A stretch of DNA of 64,000 nucleotides from Haliclystus octoradiatus (GCA_916610825.1 OU744449.1:6778243-6842242); one strand, 5' to 3'; positions 50,201 to 63,477 are shown, numbered from the stretch's first letter. Notes: a model not told the origin generated them from the sequence alone. Numbers and translations: made by a program.

Positions 50201-53200
50201 CATCTAGGCATTAAACTCCCACAATGCTCCAAAAAGCACTAACCAAAGTAACAAACCACCTTAGCGAAAAAGCTACTAGCTTATGCGGTTTGTGGTTGAA
50301 TGATAACAAAACAATTGCGATAGAACTGATGAAGTAGCATTATTTAGTCTCAGTGTCCAACTATAGGACTGGCAGTGAATGAGTAACAGCAGAGACAGAT
50401 GTTAGCAAGTTCTTTAAATTGGTTGCCACAATCATGTCTCAGTGTCTCATGCATATTATATTATTTGATGTTGCAGGTGGGTTAGTTGTTATCGATGCTT
50501 CGTTGACATCTGATCAATATGTTGAAACGTCTCAAAATAATTTGATGAACAATGATTATATGGGTATGTTGTTGTACCTCTTACGTGATATCTTTGTTGC
50601 GGAACTTTACAACATTGGCCTACACATACAGTTTTGAATCTATATGTACATTTATTATGAAACTGTTTTATAACGACCTTGTCCGTGGCTTTATGAAACA
50701 AATTATTATTTCATTTGTTTCTAACATTTGGTAATCAACTCAGATATTATATGCTAACTAACAAGTGACTGCTAATAAAAATATTGGTTCTTGCAGCCAT
50801 GTAAATTTTGAGACTCATTATCTCTATGTAATTTGTAGCTTATTACATTCCCTTTCTATTTCATGAGAGCCTGTCCATTATAATGCTTTAGATAAAGGAG
50901 TTTAGGACAAGATCCAAGGCAAAATGCTGGCTATAAAGTTAAAAATCGTTACAAACGTGTGGATAGTGAAATTGGTTACGTTTTCATGTCATGATAATTA
51001 CTCAATCATTTATCTAAAAAAGTTGAGACTGTGGGAGGATAAAAAATAAAGGATATGGTTCAAGAGTCGTCATTTTGGAGGTCACTCCTGCTTTAATTAC
51101 CCTCTTTCTCAATCTTTGCTAGACTGATCATTACACTCTCGGTCCTGAAACTCCCTATTTTACCCATCCTGGCTGCTTAAGACATGTGCATGGATTTTTA
51201 CATTTCATTTTTGCATTAATATAGGTTATTCAACTGCTTGGGGTAATTTCTCTGGATCTCAATTTGGAGGTATGATATTATGTTACCTTTAAAATTAGTT
51301 TACATATATGACAAATGTAACTACATACATATTATTGATTTATAAGAATAGTAGGCCTATATGGTGAAAGAATAAAAAAAATACACAATCTTTACTGTTA
51401 GGCCTACTCAAGTTTCACGCATTTCACTGCGATCTTCAAACATATTTTTTACTCTATTTCTTACTTACATTGAGTAAAAAAATTGTCTTGAAGATCGCAG
51501 TGAAATGCATGAAACTTGTGTAACAGTAAATAATTTGTATTTTTTTACTCTTTTACCATAGATTATTATTATCTACCATTAGATAAACATAACCCGTATT
51601 ATTTATTGATTTATATGTTCTCTTGTTTTAGACACTGTTGGTGGTGCACCTCGTGCCAGTGACTTACTTGGAAAGGTAAATGTTTATTAATTTCTGAGGA
51701 TGTAATACTGATAAGGACAATACAGTATTTGGTGGGGTTACATGTAGTATCTCTTACATGTGCAAACATTTCATGAATGTCGATAAGCAAACAAACAAAC
51801 AAACAAACAAACAGTTCATGGAAAATGTTATGAAAATCAGGTCATATAATGTCCACAAGCTGTTTATGAATGTTTGGAAAGTTCATGAACTGTTCTCAAC
51901 GTTCATTAACTCAGTGAATGTTTTCATAGCGATGGGATGATATGATTAAGAAATTAAATATACTCAATATTGAAGCCAGGTAAACAATGCAAAGGTATTT
52001 GTTTAATGCATGCTTGTCGTAGTAATAATTACAAGAAACCAAACAAAATACTTGTTCAATGCTATAATTCACATATAACTTGTTAGTGATGTGACCGAAA
52101 TCTTCAAGGGAGGTACACCTGAAAGGTATTATAAACTTCTGTGGGTAGCTGATGCATATATACTTGTGATGATACTAATATTTTGGGATAAATGTGCCAT
52201 TTTGCCATTTTATATTCATGAACATGTGTTACAGTATATTATGATATAAGATACAGTATATTATGATATAATATACAATATATTATGATATAATATACAG
52301 TATATTATGATATAATAAACATATCAATTATTGTTTTTATTGGTTGGAGTGAAATAACATTTACCAAATTGCGTTTTTCAATTGATAGGTCATCATCTAT
52401 TCACTAGGAAACGGACTACCGGTCATTGGTAATCTACCAAATCCAGAAGACCAGGTAAGCCTACAAAGTCAATGTCAATATATCTCTTGGTTATCATTTC
52501 TATATCTGTTTACTTGAGCAGAGCTTGATAAATTTGAGACAGCTGGGAGCACTGGTTGTAGGTGAAGTACCACATTATCACCACATGATCACTTACACAA
52601 TTCTTGTACGCAATCTTCGATTATTTGTTCCATCTGTGCTTAGAAAACACATCTCTTTACTCAATGTTAATACAGTCGTAGGCCTACATTATGAAAACAA
52701 GATTATTATTTGTATGAACAACATACCAAATTGCATATTTTCAATACATTGATAATGATTCTGGATTTTTCAAAGTTGGTAATGCTACAGTATTCCTGTT
52801 ATCTTGAATGTTACTGCCATTCCATATTTACTGCTTTGTACAATGATTAGATTAAAAGGGCAAAATTGACTGATGAGCTCTATGCCCTTAGATTCATGAA
52901 GGTGTTTTTTTAATCTTTTAAATGTTTGCATTTAGATTGGTTCCTATTTTGGAGGATCTTTAGCTGCAGTTGATTTGAACAATGATGGGTAAGTTACTAT
53001 ACATTGCCGGGGGGGGGGGGGTACTTCCTTAAGGGGTGCTTTTTCAAGATTCTTGTAAAATTTTCAGGAGTCAATTTAGAGGTTTTAATATTTTTTCAAA
53101 CTTTTCCTTTGTTTTGCTCCTAAAAACATGAAATTCTTATATGTATATTGGTCATGATTTAAGTGTAATTGATTACTACATCTGTAAAACGAAGCTTAAC

Positions 53201-56200
53201 TTTTCAAAGAATTTTAAGATATGACACCTTGAGATTTGTACTTCATTTTTCTCTTTCTTTTTTGTAAATTTTTTATTCTATTTAGTTGGTCTGATTTATT
53301 GGTTGGTGCTCCATTCTATTCAAAATTAAACGAAGAAGGAAAAGTTTATGTATATGTAAATGACGGTCAGGTATGTGTACATAATTTAATCGCTAACAAG
53401 TAACAACGATAGTAGCCTATAATATAATCCTATTGAATTCATCCTATGTAAACAGTTCGTATACATTAATGTGCCCACATTTCATGAACTGTTCATGATT
53501 GGTTCATGGAAAACAAGCCATTTAATGCTCACAATACATTTCATAAACTGTTTATATGCAGGCATGAGAAATTTCCTCCGATTAGCGAATTCCTCCTTTT
53601 CTATCAGCTCACAGTTCATTAACTTAGTTGATCTGTTCATAGGGACAGCATGAAAATGGGATACTGTTGTTTTATGTAGGCCTAAATTATAGTTTCTTCA
53701 ACAATATAGAACAAAATATTTACCTAAAAATTTAGACTAAAATCTTGAAAAATGGCCCATTCCACATTAGGTTTTCTAACTGATTTATTTCAGGTATATT
53801 TATTTTTAGTGGCTCGAAAATACCTATTAAATCGTTTTCAACTCCTCTCCTTGGAAGTCATTCGTCAGTATTGAACTGTTGACCATTACATCAAATTTTT
53901 AGATCTGTTCAGCATTGTTCTTTCATTGGAACAATATTTTGTTAATCGTATCACTCTTTGACAATATTTTAATAAACTAATACCATAATGCTTTCATCAT
54001 ATAGGGTGCTCTTAATCTGATGACACAACATCTAAGTCCTGGTGTTAATCCTGAAGCAAGATTCGGTACTTCAATTGCTTCAATTGGTGATATCAATCAA
54101 GATGGTTTCAATGGTCAGTTACTAATCCAATGGATAATGTTTTAGGATTATTGAAAATATGTCAATTTACAAATATAGCATCTACTGTATAGTGTTTGTG
54201 TATTTGGAAACAATACTCTTTACTGATTTCAGCCGCGACACTGCAGATGAACTTCAACAGATTTCATTGCAGAATTAGGCCTCGATTGTCAACGCGTAAC
54301 AGTACATTGCTCTGCCATTTGATCTAATCCTCCGCTTTGATTGATGGAATTATTATTCTACTGTCTCCCTCATTTATACCTATGTATTTCAATATGTAGC
54401 TAATGCAGATTGACCTAAATTGAATAGATCTAAGCGATTTTGATAAATTTGAAGTTGGTTGCAAAGTAATTCATGGTAATCTAATAGTAAGTGAAAGTTG
54501 TTTGACTTGCACTACATGAGAGGTTGTGATCCTCTTTTACCTGTTTACACATCTCGTATCTGTAAACTGATGATTTTAATAATTTTTGACATCTCAGATA
54601 TTGCAATTGGTGCACCATATGGTGGACAAGGAATGGGTGCAGTTTACATCTATATGGGAAATTCAGAAGGTCTTGGATACAATTACCAACCAGTGCAGGT
54701 AAGTGAATCATTTACTTAATTTCCCTTGATTGTGGGGCTATGCAAATCACAATTTTGTGTTGACTTCTACATTGGTCTAGTAGTCAAAATGTTTCAAAAT
54801 ATCTCAATATATCCAATTAAATACAAGTGAAATTAGATCATAACGTGGTTCCAAACATGTTGTAAAGGTTAGAAATGTTTTCATGAAAATTAGTGTCTGA
54901 CATAAGGTTTAAAATTCCGTAATTCTAGAACATTTTAATTTAGTTTTTCTGAATTTTTCTTGAGGTTTGTTCTATAAATAAAAATATTTCTATCTGAACA
55001 TGCGCTATCCTTCTTTAATCGAAGGACTATATGATACCCACTTTCGTTTAATCACGTATGTACTACCCGTTTTATATTATCAATCTGTTCATGTCTATGA
55101 TCATTTCTTAGATGATTACTCCATCTGATTTTTCATTGAATCTTCAAAGTTTTGGTGCTTCAATTACAAGCGGCTTAGATGTGGATGGCAATGGATATCC
55201 AGGTAATATATTCAGGCAGCATATACTCAATCAAAAAATAGATTTTAGAGTTTCAAAGTCAAGCTGCAGAAGAGCGCAAAACTCACTTACAATGACCGAA
55301 TAGGGATTTCTTACGAATAAATGGCCTTCAAATAAATAATTGATTGTGAAAAAGTTAGTTCGTCAAAGTTTGAAGCCGATCTAATAAGAAAAGACAGAAA
55401 TATTGATATTTAATACGTTTATTCTGTCGCACATTTATTTTTGTGATGTCATTTTCGATTTTATTTAATCGATAGACTGTACATCATAATCAATCAATTA
55501 TTTGAATCACATTTTTTAGTAGAAAAGTAGAATTATCGAAAAGGAAATATTTCAAATATATGTGATCTAGAATTTTGATGGATATTATTGATTGCTTAGA
55601 GTAAAGTTCTTAATTAGGCTATTGTATTTTTGCTGTAGATTTTGCTGTTGGCAGCTATCAATCAGACTCTACGCAACTCTTCAGGTATTATAAGCTTGAT
55701 TCGAGATACTTATTGTAACAATTTATGTGGAATAAAATCATTCATAGAAATTACTTCAATATTAGGCGTAGATATTATCTAATACAGTCAAACCTGTTAT
55801 AGTGGTCACCTCTATACAGCGGCCACCTGTCTATAGTGGTCACTGTTTCAATGTCTGAAATAGTATTTTCTATTGGATCAAACCTGTATATAAAGGCCAC
55901 CTGTCTATAGTGGTCAATTTATCTACGTCTCTTAGCTGGCCGTTATATACAGGTTTCACCGTAGTAGAAAAAGGTGCTCAATATCAGCATTTGACAGAGT
56001 TTAATATAATAAAAGTCAAAGACTGCATTCATAATGTTTACTAATGGTTTCATGCTTATGATTACACAATCATCAGACAAGACAATTATTTAGTTTATTT
56101 TGTCTGATGATTGCATAAGCATGAAACTATTAGCAACAATTTCGAATTTGTAATCTTCTACTCCGTTTATTACAGAAATTAATTTATAGATAATTGTTAT

Positions 56201-59200
56201 CTCTACTACTATATAAAAATGACCTTCAAAACTTTGTACGCGCTAATCTTAAAAACCATGGGAAGAAATCCTGAACATCATACATCATTCGAAAGCTCAC
56301 TTTCGTGGTATAAACATAGGCTATATGTAATTTTGAAAATTCAACTGAATTCGGCGTAAAATTGAAAAATCAAGTTTTCCGTAAAAGATCAAAGCCGTGC
56401 ATGCAATGATGAACCGCGAATATGAGCAAGTGTTTTGAAATCTCGAACAAAACCAAAAACATAAATTGGGATGATGGCGAAAACTATTTCTACTTTTGTG
56501 GTTATTATAATTAACTGTCAGTTAAATTCTACTTTTCCAGACGTAGCTCTCAGCTGAAAATCATTTAGAAATTTTACTACAGCGAGAGTGCTGTGTTTAC
56601 TTAATTCAAAAAAATCTATTAATTTTAAACAATATTTAGTTTCAATTGTTTGAATTGTAAAAACATCCCAAACATCCGCCGTATCAAATTCTATCGAAAG
56701 TATTTGTAACAGCGACAAGGAAAACCATAATGAAATGTAAACATAAATAATTCTCAAATCTCTACAGGCTCCTGGTCCCAAGGATAATTTCAACATATGG
56801 CCTAATATCAAACTGCAACTGAAAGTCTTGATGATACTTGGCAGAATTTTGCTTTAATAATACTTCTAAATCATGAAACATTATTAGTATATGCAGGACT
56901 GGTATGGAAGGATTATGACATTTTGATTAACACAGCGCTTTTAATAGTTACGTTTCAATTTTCTTATGGCATTTTATGTATGACGTATTTTCTATATGGT
57001 TCATATATATTGAGCTAGACATCTGTAGTAGATTATTAATATCAAACTGCAACTGGAAGTCTTGAGAATGTTTGGTAAAATCTTACTTTAGATCGTACTT
57101 TTATTTTCAAATCATGAACTACTACTACTGGTATGGGCGGATTTCTTTTAAACTGTAAAATGCTATTTTCTTCACTAAGGAGGTGATTTCGCTCTATACA
57201 TAGTATGGATTTCAGAATCAAAAATCTATTGGCAACATGATTGAGCGGTATATAATAAAGATTGACTCTTACAATTTAAGCGTTATTCGATTTCAATTAG
57301 TTAATGTCATGTTGAAAAATACTCAGTTAAAAAAAGTTAAAATGACTAAAATGTTACCCGGGGGGGGGGTAACTCCACTAGGATGGCTATAAGGGGACGT
57401 GCCACTTTTTTGGGTCCATATTCCAGCTGAGAAAAAACTTTTTGGGTATGAGATTTCAAATTTTGGAGCTTTTGGGTATCCTATTTTTGACTTTTTCAAG
57501 AATTTTTGAAAAAATTTGCATCATTTTTGTGTATTTACCTAAATCAATCAACCTGTTGGAACTTTTTGTGTAGCATCAACAGAATTTTTCAATACATGAG
57601 TAGTAACAGCATTGAACATAACCTTAAAAATTTAGCCATCATGTTTCAAATCCATGCAGTTACCAAAACGAGTAATGTTTATTAAAGTCAAAGAAGAATT
57701 GAAGACATAAATGTATGCAGCATATATGTATACAGTATAGGCTTAAAACTAAAAGGTCACAAATCCCCCTGTATTCCAGTACTGTATACTATAATGAAAT
57801 ACAGCTTCTCAATAAGTAACAACGTTGAGCCGAAGGCCCTCCGCAGGTGCTAGAAAAAAGCTGCCGGAGGCATCCTTTTTTTTAGTGTTTATAAAAAATT
57901 GTAATTTGCATTATAATTATTGTTGAGATACCTATAATTTCTATCAACTACAACAATCTCTAGCATCCAGCATGTATATTTAGTTAGTCGCATCAGTCAC
58001 CTATAACATTCATCTATATGGAAGACCGATGAAGACTTGGCTCTAGGGGGCATGACACAGGACAATAACCTTCCCGATTAGCATTGTCATTACTCTTCTA
58101 ATATGCTATTTATCACTTTATTATTTCCCTAAATTCCAATAATATTCAATAAATAATTTTCAAGAAATTCAGTTTACCAAGTCTCCCCACTCTCCTCTAA
58201 GGTCTACATCAAGAAGACTCTTCGCATATCCTTATCGGTTTCATATTTCTCATTGTTAACACCAATCCCTTGAAAAAAAGCGGGATTACAGTTGAATTTA
58301 TATACATGATTGATCCAATAGAAAATACTAATTTAGAATTACACAAATGCCCACTATAGACACAGGTGAATGCTCTGTAGAGGTGGTCGCTATATCACAT
58401 TTGATTGTACCTAGTCATCCGAGTACTTAATAGTAAATAGCAGTATATTTAACTGACTTTTACTGTTTTGATTCGCTTTCAGGTCAAGTGTTGTTGTCAA
58501 GGCATCTGCTGCCTTGTTACTTAATACGACAAGTGTACCAATTGATATTTCAACGGACTTTTGTATTGCACCAGATGGCAATCAATTTGCTTGGTATGTA
58601 GTAATTGTTGAGACATTGTATGTAGGTTAATATAGTCTGCTCACAATAATTCAATGAATTTAATGAACTGTTTGTGAACTTCATGAACTATTTTTGAATT
58701 GCATGAACATTCATGGCATGGGTGTTAAATTTCCTGTGTTTTTTTTGTGTGAACATTTTTATGAACTTTTTATGATCATTTTACACATGGACTGTTCAAG
58801 GATAAATGAGCACAAAGTAACAAGGAATATCTGTATTTTCATTATATATGTAACTCAACTCTATGTAAATAGCAATTTTCTGTCATAGTAGGCCTACTCA
58901 TCGTTAGTACCCTGTATTGGGTAAAATATATCAATTACTATACTAACAGAAAATGAAACCTTAATAAGGAACTCAATCATGAAATGTTTTTGAGCTTCAG
59001 AAAACATCAATAGATTGTACAATAGACTTGTGCTGTCACTTTACGGCAAATATTCATAATTTTGTCAATTGATGCTTCCTTTAGCAAATTAATGTAGTTA
59101 TCCTTAATGTAATTTAATTAGTGTATGTTATAATGAATAAGGATAACTACATTCATATTCATAATTACCAGTTAATTTAATTGCGCAGGAAATATTTCAC

Positions 59201-62200
59201 TGGGCAGGCTGCAATGTGTATTATTAGATGGGGACTCCACTATACCGGTTAGAAATCGTACCTTATGCATGGGTATTGCCAGAGCCATCTATTTACAAGA
59301 GTTGGGACACGCTTTCATGAGCCGCTATCGTCTCCAATTGGACAGATGCCAGTCACGTGATTTTTGGATTCCATCTTTGTTCTTTTGAAAACAGGTTCTC
59401 AATCATTTCAAGTGAAACGGGCGAAAAAATACAATACAATATGGCTGAAAAAACACACAACATTCTCCTGCACATGCGCACTATTAAAAACGTGCTCGGG
59501 TCCAGGCAAAAAGATACAAAAATGGCAGAAGTGTCCCAACTCTTGTAAATAGATGGCTCTGGGTATTGCATCATCAGACTAAAATTTATACCGGATTGAT
59601 TGTTTGAATACACTAGCACCCCTCCAACAAATATACAAATCGAAGTCACCTAAAGACACATTAATCTATATTCTTCTCATTCCACTAAAAAACTATTGAA
59701 ATTTACCTTAAAATATGATGTCAAGTATGAAAAATGCCCAATTCAGTATCCTAATCAATAAGTATTCACCAGCTTTTTCAGTAAAATTTCAGTTTGTGAC
59801 GATTGTACACATGCAGGTCCAGGAGTACAAGTCATGAGCATTTTGATTAAACTCCTGTAAAACACAGTTGTGTGAGCTCGTCAACAGTTTGTAGAAAGTT
59901 TATCAACTTTTAATTACCATTTTGTCATGAACTGTTGTTTATCTACTCATGAAAACTCATTAGAATTATACTATTTAATGATCATGAACTCCACGGACAT
60001 GCAGCTTTGTATACTGTGCTAGATACTGTTGCTTGATCTCTACAATATGTATATTCATACAGAGTTTGTACATTATTTTTCTATGAAGGCTTGGATTTCT
60101 TTAACTGAACTCATACACACTCAGAACATAATTATATTACTCCTGCTAATGCTAATAGTGTATTATTTGGTTTTTAGTGTGCAAGCAGAAGTCTGTTTAG
60201 GATATACTGGCATAGGTGTCCCACAACAACTAGGTAAGCATTTTATAATATTTTGCTCAATCGTTTCTTGGCACCACAAGATATATAATGCATTATAAGA
60301 TTGAATTTTCACACAATACTTTTGCTTTGTTTTAATTTTAACTGTATCATTTCAGACTGTTGAAGGGATTTAATAGTTTAATATTCTGTAATGCTTTCTC
60401 TCCATGAGACATTGATTTAAACGATCTATTTTGTGTCGAAATATTTTCAGCATTCGGATACATTTTGCAAATGGATAGCAACGTTGCTGGCGAAGGGCGT
60501 GCATTTCTTGTAGATCAAAATGGAGGTCATACTCATACACTGTCAAACAACAAAACACTGACAAAAGATGTGACCATATGTGATCCCTACATAGTCTATC
60601 TGTCGGTAAGTTAAAATGTCAATATGTCTATAATTTATCATGCCTTTCTAACTCAAACGGTTGGTCGTTAATACCAGGATCATTTAGTTCATTATTATAT
60701 TCAGTTATATGCATAATAGTTTGGAGAGAGGGATATTTCACATTATGTGGCTGCAATGAATCACATCCATCCACAGAGTACATTGCATATTATCTGTTCA
60801 ATGGATTGATCTGTTAGTTAATTAACACTAACATTATGATCTCATTTAGCCCTTAAAAAGAACTAATTTACACAATGTTGCATTGGGTAGTCTTGTACTT
60901 AATTTGTTCACATTTTTATGGTTTAAAATGTAGTTCCTGCATAAAATACCTTCTCTCATAAACTATTTCATAGGCATTATCTCAGGAATTTAAATTGTTT
61001 TCTCTTTAAAAAGCAAGTAATAAACAACCCTAATGAAATGACACATAAGAATTTCCAGACTTTCAGGCTATTTTTACTTTTTTAGAAATCCTTCAAATCC
61101 ATTACAGACTACAGTTAATCAAGATATCCTAGATTTCTGACTATTTTAAAATTTGAATGGTTGTGTCTGATGTATATGTTATATTGAATATTTTAGTCAA
61201 CAACAAAAGACCACCTGACACCAGTCACCTTTTTTGGTTCATATACTTTGAACAATCCTGTTACTGGATGTGGTCCTGATCCTTGTTCTGTTCTTGACTT
61301 TTTCAAAGCAAAAACTTTCTCGAACCAGGTAGGCCTATGTTCATTATTATACTGAGTATTAACTAAAATGCGCACATTTATGTAGCAAAGTGTTCACTGC
61401 TCAATGTTTTTTAAACCAAAGTATAATCTATGATGTTTTGACAGGGGGTCACGCGGGAATGGCGCTCCACTACTTTCTCTAGGGAGATGTCGTCTCCACA
61501 TTAATTTATTGCAAATGACGTTTTATGTGCTTCTGCTATACTCTAGTATATTTATTTTTCTTACTCTCTTATAAATAATACTGTAGGCTACAAATGACAA
61601 GTAATTTTGACGTTTTTCTTCTAAACAGTCTCTCAAAAATGCATTTATAATAGCCGTTGAGACATCGTTACATTGAAAATTTCTTCAGATGTGCATGTCC
61701 CGACTCCCATTCCCTCTAGACTAAAAGTTCCTAATAGGACTATGTCCATTTAAGTGCCGTTCCCCCGCCAATAAAATCCAGAAAACACAATGCTCACTGA
61801 TCATAATGTACAGTATAAATCAAAAATGATTCAACAATCCCCTTTTCTGTAACTCAGAGTTTCATATGTCTACTTTTGTGATCTTATTCATAGGTTTCTT
61901 CAGAACCTAGACAGACAACATTCAATAGAATATAGATAGGCTATGTTGAGAAACTAAGGAGTAATTTAATTGATCAATTCACTGTTTGTTGCAAATATAT
62001 GACTTTATTTGTTATACTTTAATATTCAATGATGATTTTAATGTTTGATCTTATTTTACAGGTTTCTTTCCTGCGTGATTGTGGCAGTGACAATGTTTGT
62101 AATTCAGATCTAACATTGACAGGCTCTATTGCCCTTCCACGGTAAAAATCAATCTTCTGCTATTGTCTTGAATTTCTGAATCAAATTGGATTCATCTCGT

Positions 62201-63310
62201 ATTAAATGTTATTGTTTTAAATTCACCCCCCTATTCAGTTGACTATGGTACAGATATAAAATTATCAAACTTTTAATAGATTTCCTTTTTTGCTTTATCA
62301 TAACATGGTGCGTTCTGTGAGTATGATGAAGCATACCTAAATGCTAATAGAAAAAAGTTATATGGTTATCTCATGGCTTCAACTGGTAAATATCACTATA
62401 ATTGTCATCTGCAGGCCCAGCATAGCCGTTATTCCGTAATTTTTTCCTCTTCTTTGACTTCAAAGTTGCCCTGTCTAATAAGGTCAAATATAGGCTGTAC
62501 AGAATTTTATAATTGTGAGATGTATCTACAAAATCATTTTTAGCCATTCCAGCAAAACTAACAACCTATAATTCACATGTAATTATTGTTTTTACTAGTG
62601 CTGGTGAAACTGAATATGTTTATGGCCTTGATGATTCTCTAACGTTAAATATTCAAGTGAAGAACCTTGGAGAGAATGCTTTTATATCAACTATTGTGAT
62701 TTATTTTCCAAATGATATCGATACGATTGGAGTTGAATTCCAAAATGTAAGTTTGAAACATGTCACTCTATATACATAGTATTGTAGTTACAAAATGTGA
62801 ATGAGAGTCCATTCCTTTGCTATTTAATTGTGTTGGTATTCTCTGTTGATTACATTTCGTCTGAATACATCTTCTATATTGTAGGCCTACTTGAGAAATT
62901 TCCTCCCGATTTTATGATAGTCTTGACTGGCAATCCCATGATTCATGATTTCAAACCTTGTGTTTTGATTTTGTCTAGTGATAGTGCAGTATACAAGAAT
63001 CTAGGACTTGAGCCTCAACAATGATCAACCTATGATTTCTTCTATTCAGAGAAAAAATTCCCCGGTGCATTTTGCTTTACAAAAACAATAATGAAAACAA
63101 GTTTCAGAGCTGAATTATCTCAAGACTGTGATGCAACTAAGAAACTAAGAGACCTTGTCTCTTGTGTCTCTCAGGCGTATATTATTGCTAAAGCAGCATC
63201 TTTTTTTTCTTTTCAAGGAAACTAATCCATTCTGGGATAAAGAAGAATTCAACCGTACTCATGAAAAAGTTATGTTTGATTTACCAACGCCATTTTCTTT
63301 AGGAAGAGAG
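44264..63310 (+). CDS. Integrin alpha subunit, no I domain, alpha4/alpha9-like (3' partial)
   Basis: Twenty-two exons join in phase for about 696 residues: 44264-44415, 46195-46322, 46712-46791, 48505-48616, 49709-49822, 50477-50563, 51225-51269, 51632-51675, 52389-52454, 52936-52988, 53286-53370, 54005-54113, 54598-54698, 55112-55202, 55639-55684, 58483-58593, 60178-60233, 60451-60605, 61197-61328, 62062-62141, 62599-62746 and 63218-63310. The ATG opens a signal peptide (MRNIFTVFQLCLIGLAS). A seven-bladed beta-propeller follows, with SYFGYSV, WIIVGAP, VGGAP, SDLLVGAP and IAIGAP. Three calcium loops are visible in the late blades: DLNNDGWSD, DINQDGFND and DVDGNGYPD. The thigh and the start of the calf follow, with cysteine-rich stretches. 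No I domain is inserted between blades 2 and 3. The product is a cell-surface adhesion receptor chain that pairs with a beta subunit. The WIIVGAP region and the blade layout recall vertebrate alpha4/alpha9. A typical chain has about 1000 residues, so the calf-2 domain, membrane span and tail lie beyond the window. Confidence 0.93.
47063..48361. mobile_element. GGGGAGAC-ended TIR element, about 1.3 kb
   Basis: Left end GTAGGGGAGACCGGGAAGAC and right end AGTCTCCCCAGTCTCCCCTA are inverted. Internal GGGGAGACTTGGGACACGG-type motifs recur near 47710-47740. A separate foldback (47088-47531) lies at its left edge. A degenerate relative lies at about 58015-58205. It lies in the integrin intron after 46791. 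Confidence 0.65.
47088..47531. mobile_element. Foldback element with about 114-bp arms
   Basis: Left arm GGGTGTAAAATACCGACCCG, CCGACTCGTCGACC, TAATCTAGAATTTC, GACGAATACTTCACGGCG; right arm CGCCGTGAAGTATTCGTC, GAAATTCTAGATTAAATC, GTCGGCGAGTCGGCGGGTCG and ATTTTACACCC. The arms are strong inverses around a 215-base interior. Confidence 0.88.
48770..48965. repeat. Interspersed repeat shared with 61040-61170
   Basis: GAGAATTTTCAGACTTT, TCAGGCTATTTTTAAAATTTG and TGTCTGAT recur in similar order near 61045-61170. Both copies lie in integrin introns. The relation is clear only in these blocks. Confidence 0.5.
51381..51541. repeat. Hairpin repeat in integrin intron
   Basis: CGCATTTCACTGCGATCTTC on the left pairs with GAAGATCGCAGTGAAATGC on the right, extended by CTTTACTGTTA/TAACAGTAAAT. 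The left arm carries an additional TAGGCCTA interruption. Confidence 0.85.
51758..51915. mobile_element. GTTCATGAAC-family MITE with (CAAA)n interior
   Basis: ACATTTCATGAATGTC at the left; AAGTTCATGAACTGTTC and CGTTCATTAACTC at the right. A (CAAA)n run lies at 51788-51812. It lies in an integrin intron. Confidence 0.6.
52232..52318. repeat. Short tandem repeat, about 22-bp unit
   Basis: About four units of the form TACAGTATATTATGATATAA in tandem, with small changes. It lies in the integrin intron before the 52389 exon. Confidence 0.85.
53447..53645. mobile_element. GTTCATGAAC-family MITE
   Basis: TTTCATGAACTGTTCATG and AAGCCATTTAATGCTCAC, then CATTTCATAAACTG and a diverged tail with CAGTTCATTAAC. 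It lies in an integrin intron. Confidence 0.6.
54227..54336 (-). mobile_element. SINE fragment with internal deletion
   Basis: The + strand reads CAGCCGCGACACTGCAGAT and TCGATTGTCAACGCGTAAC, then jumps to TTGCTCTGCCATTTGATCTA. That is SINE body joined directly to the tRNA-like head, with the middle missing. It lies in an integrin intron. Confidence 0.75.
55783..55963 (+). mobile_element. 181-bp MITE, intact copy
   Basis: Same length and ends as the copy at 7170-7350 (TACAGTCAAACCTGTTATA ... ATACAGGTTTCACCGTA). This is one of the best preserved copies. It lies in the long integrin intron after 55684. Confidence 0.88.
56038..56137. repeat. Short hairpin in integrin intron
   Basis: GGTTTCATGCTTATG and CAATCATCAGACAA pair with TTGTCTGATGATTG and CATAAGCATGAAACTA. 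The loop is about 23 bases. Confidence 0.85.
57357..57560. mobile_element. GGGGTAAC-family element, left part
   Basis: CCCGGGGGGGGGGTAACTCC, GGGGACGTGCCACTTTTTTG and ATTCCAGCTGAGAAAAAAC match other copies. No right inverted end is found nearby. A smaller scrap with a G run lies at 53008-53060. Confidence 0.7.
58650..58800. mobile_element. GTTCATGAAC-family MITE, diverged
   Basis: AATGAACTGTTTGTGAACTTC, GAACATTCATGGCATG and the inverse ATGGACTGTTCAAGG. It lies in an integrin intron. Confidence 0.55.
59222..59605. mobile_element. Foldback element with perfect inner arms
   Basis: AGCCATCTATTTACAAGAG with TTGGGACAC near 59283-59311 is perfectly inverted near 59535-59565 (GTGTCCCAA, CTCTTGTAAATAGATGGCT). 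Flanking ACTATACCGGTTAGAAATC and TTTATACCGGATTG form a weaker outer pair. Confidence 0.8.
59675..59800. repeat. ACTGAAA-rich interspersed repeat, second copy
   Basis: Contains ATGAAAAATGCCCAATTCAG and GCTTTTTCAGTAAAATTTC. It lies beside the foldback element at 59222-59605 in an integrin intron. Confidence 0.6.
59850..60005. mobile_element. GTTCATGAAC-family MITE, diverged
   Basis: Left end CTCCTGTAAAACACAG is the inverse of the right ends seen in other copies. It contains GTCATGAACTGTTG and a right-arm TTTAATGATCATGAACTCC. Confidence 0.55.
62197..62500 (+). repeat. Duplicated intron segment, copy 1
   Basis: Shares an ordered series with 63478-63765: ATTAAATGTT, AATTCACC, CAGTTGACTA, TGATGAAGCATAC, AATGCTAATAGAAAAAAG, GCTTCAACTGG and CATAGCC. 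It lies in the intron after the 62062-62141 integrin exon. Confidence 0.75.
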
Positions 63311-63369
63311 GTATGTTGGTCCTCACCTTTGCTTTTATATTCATAACATATCCCCCCCCCCCAAAAAAA

Positions 63370-63449
63370 AAGTGCATGAGATCATGAACATGAAATTTAC
63401 CCAAAAGTTCACGAACTGTTCATGAACTCATGGATTCTTTTCACAGGGG
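63370..63449. mobile_element. GTTCATGAAC-family MITE, short copy
   Basis: GAGATCATGAACATGAAATT, TTCACGAACTGTTCATGAAC, ending CTTTTCACAGGGG. It lies 60 bases past the last visible integrin exon. Confidence 0.65.
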
Positions 63450-63477
63450 ATATTATTTTAAAATAACATTTGATTAT

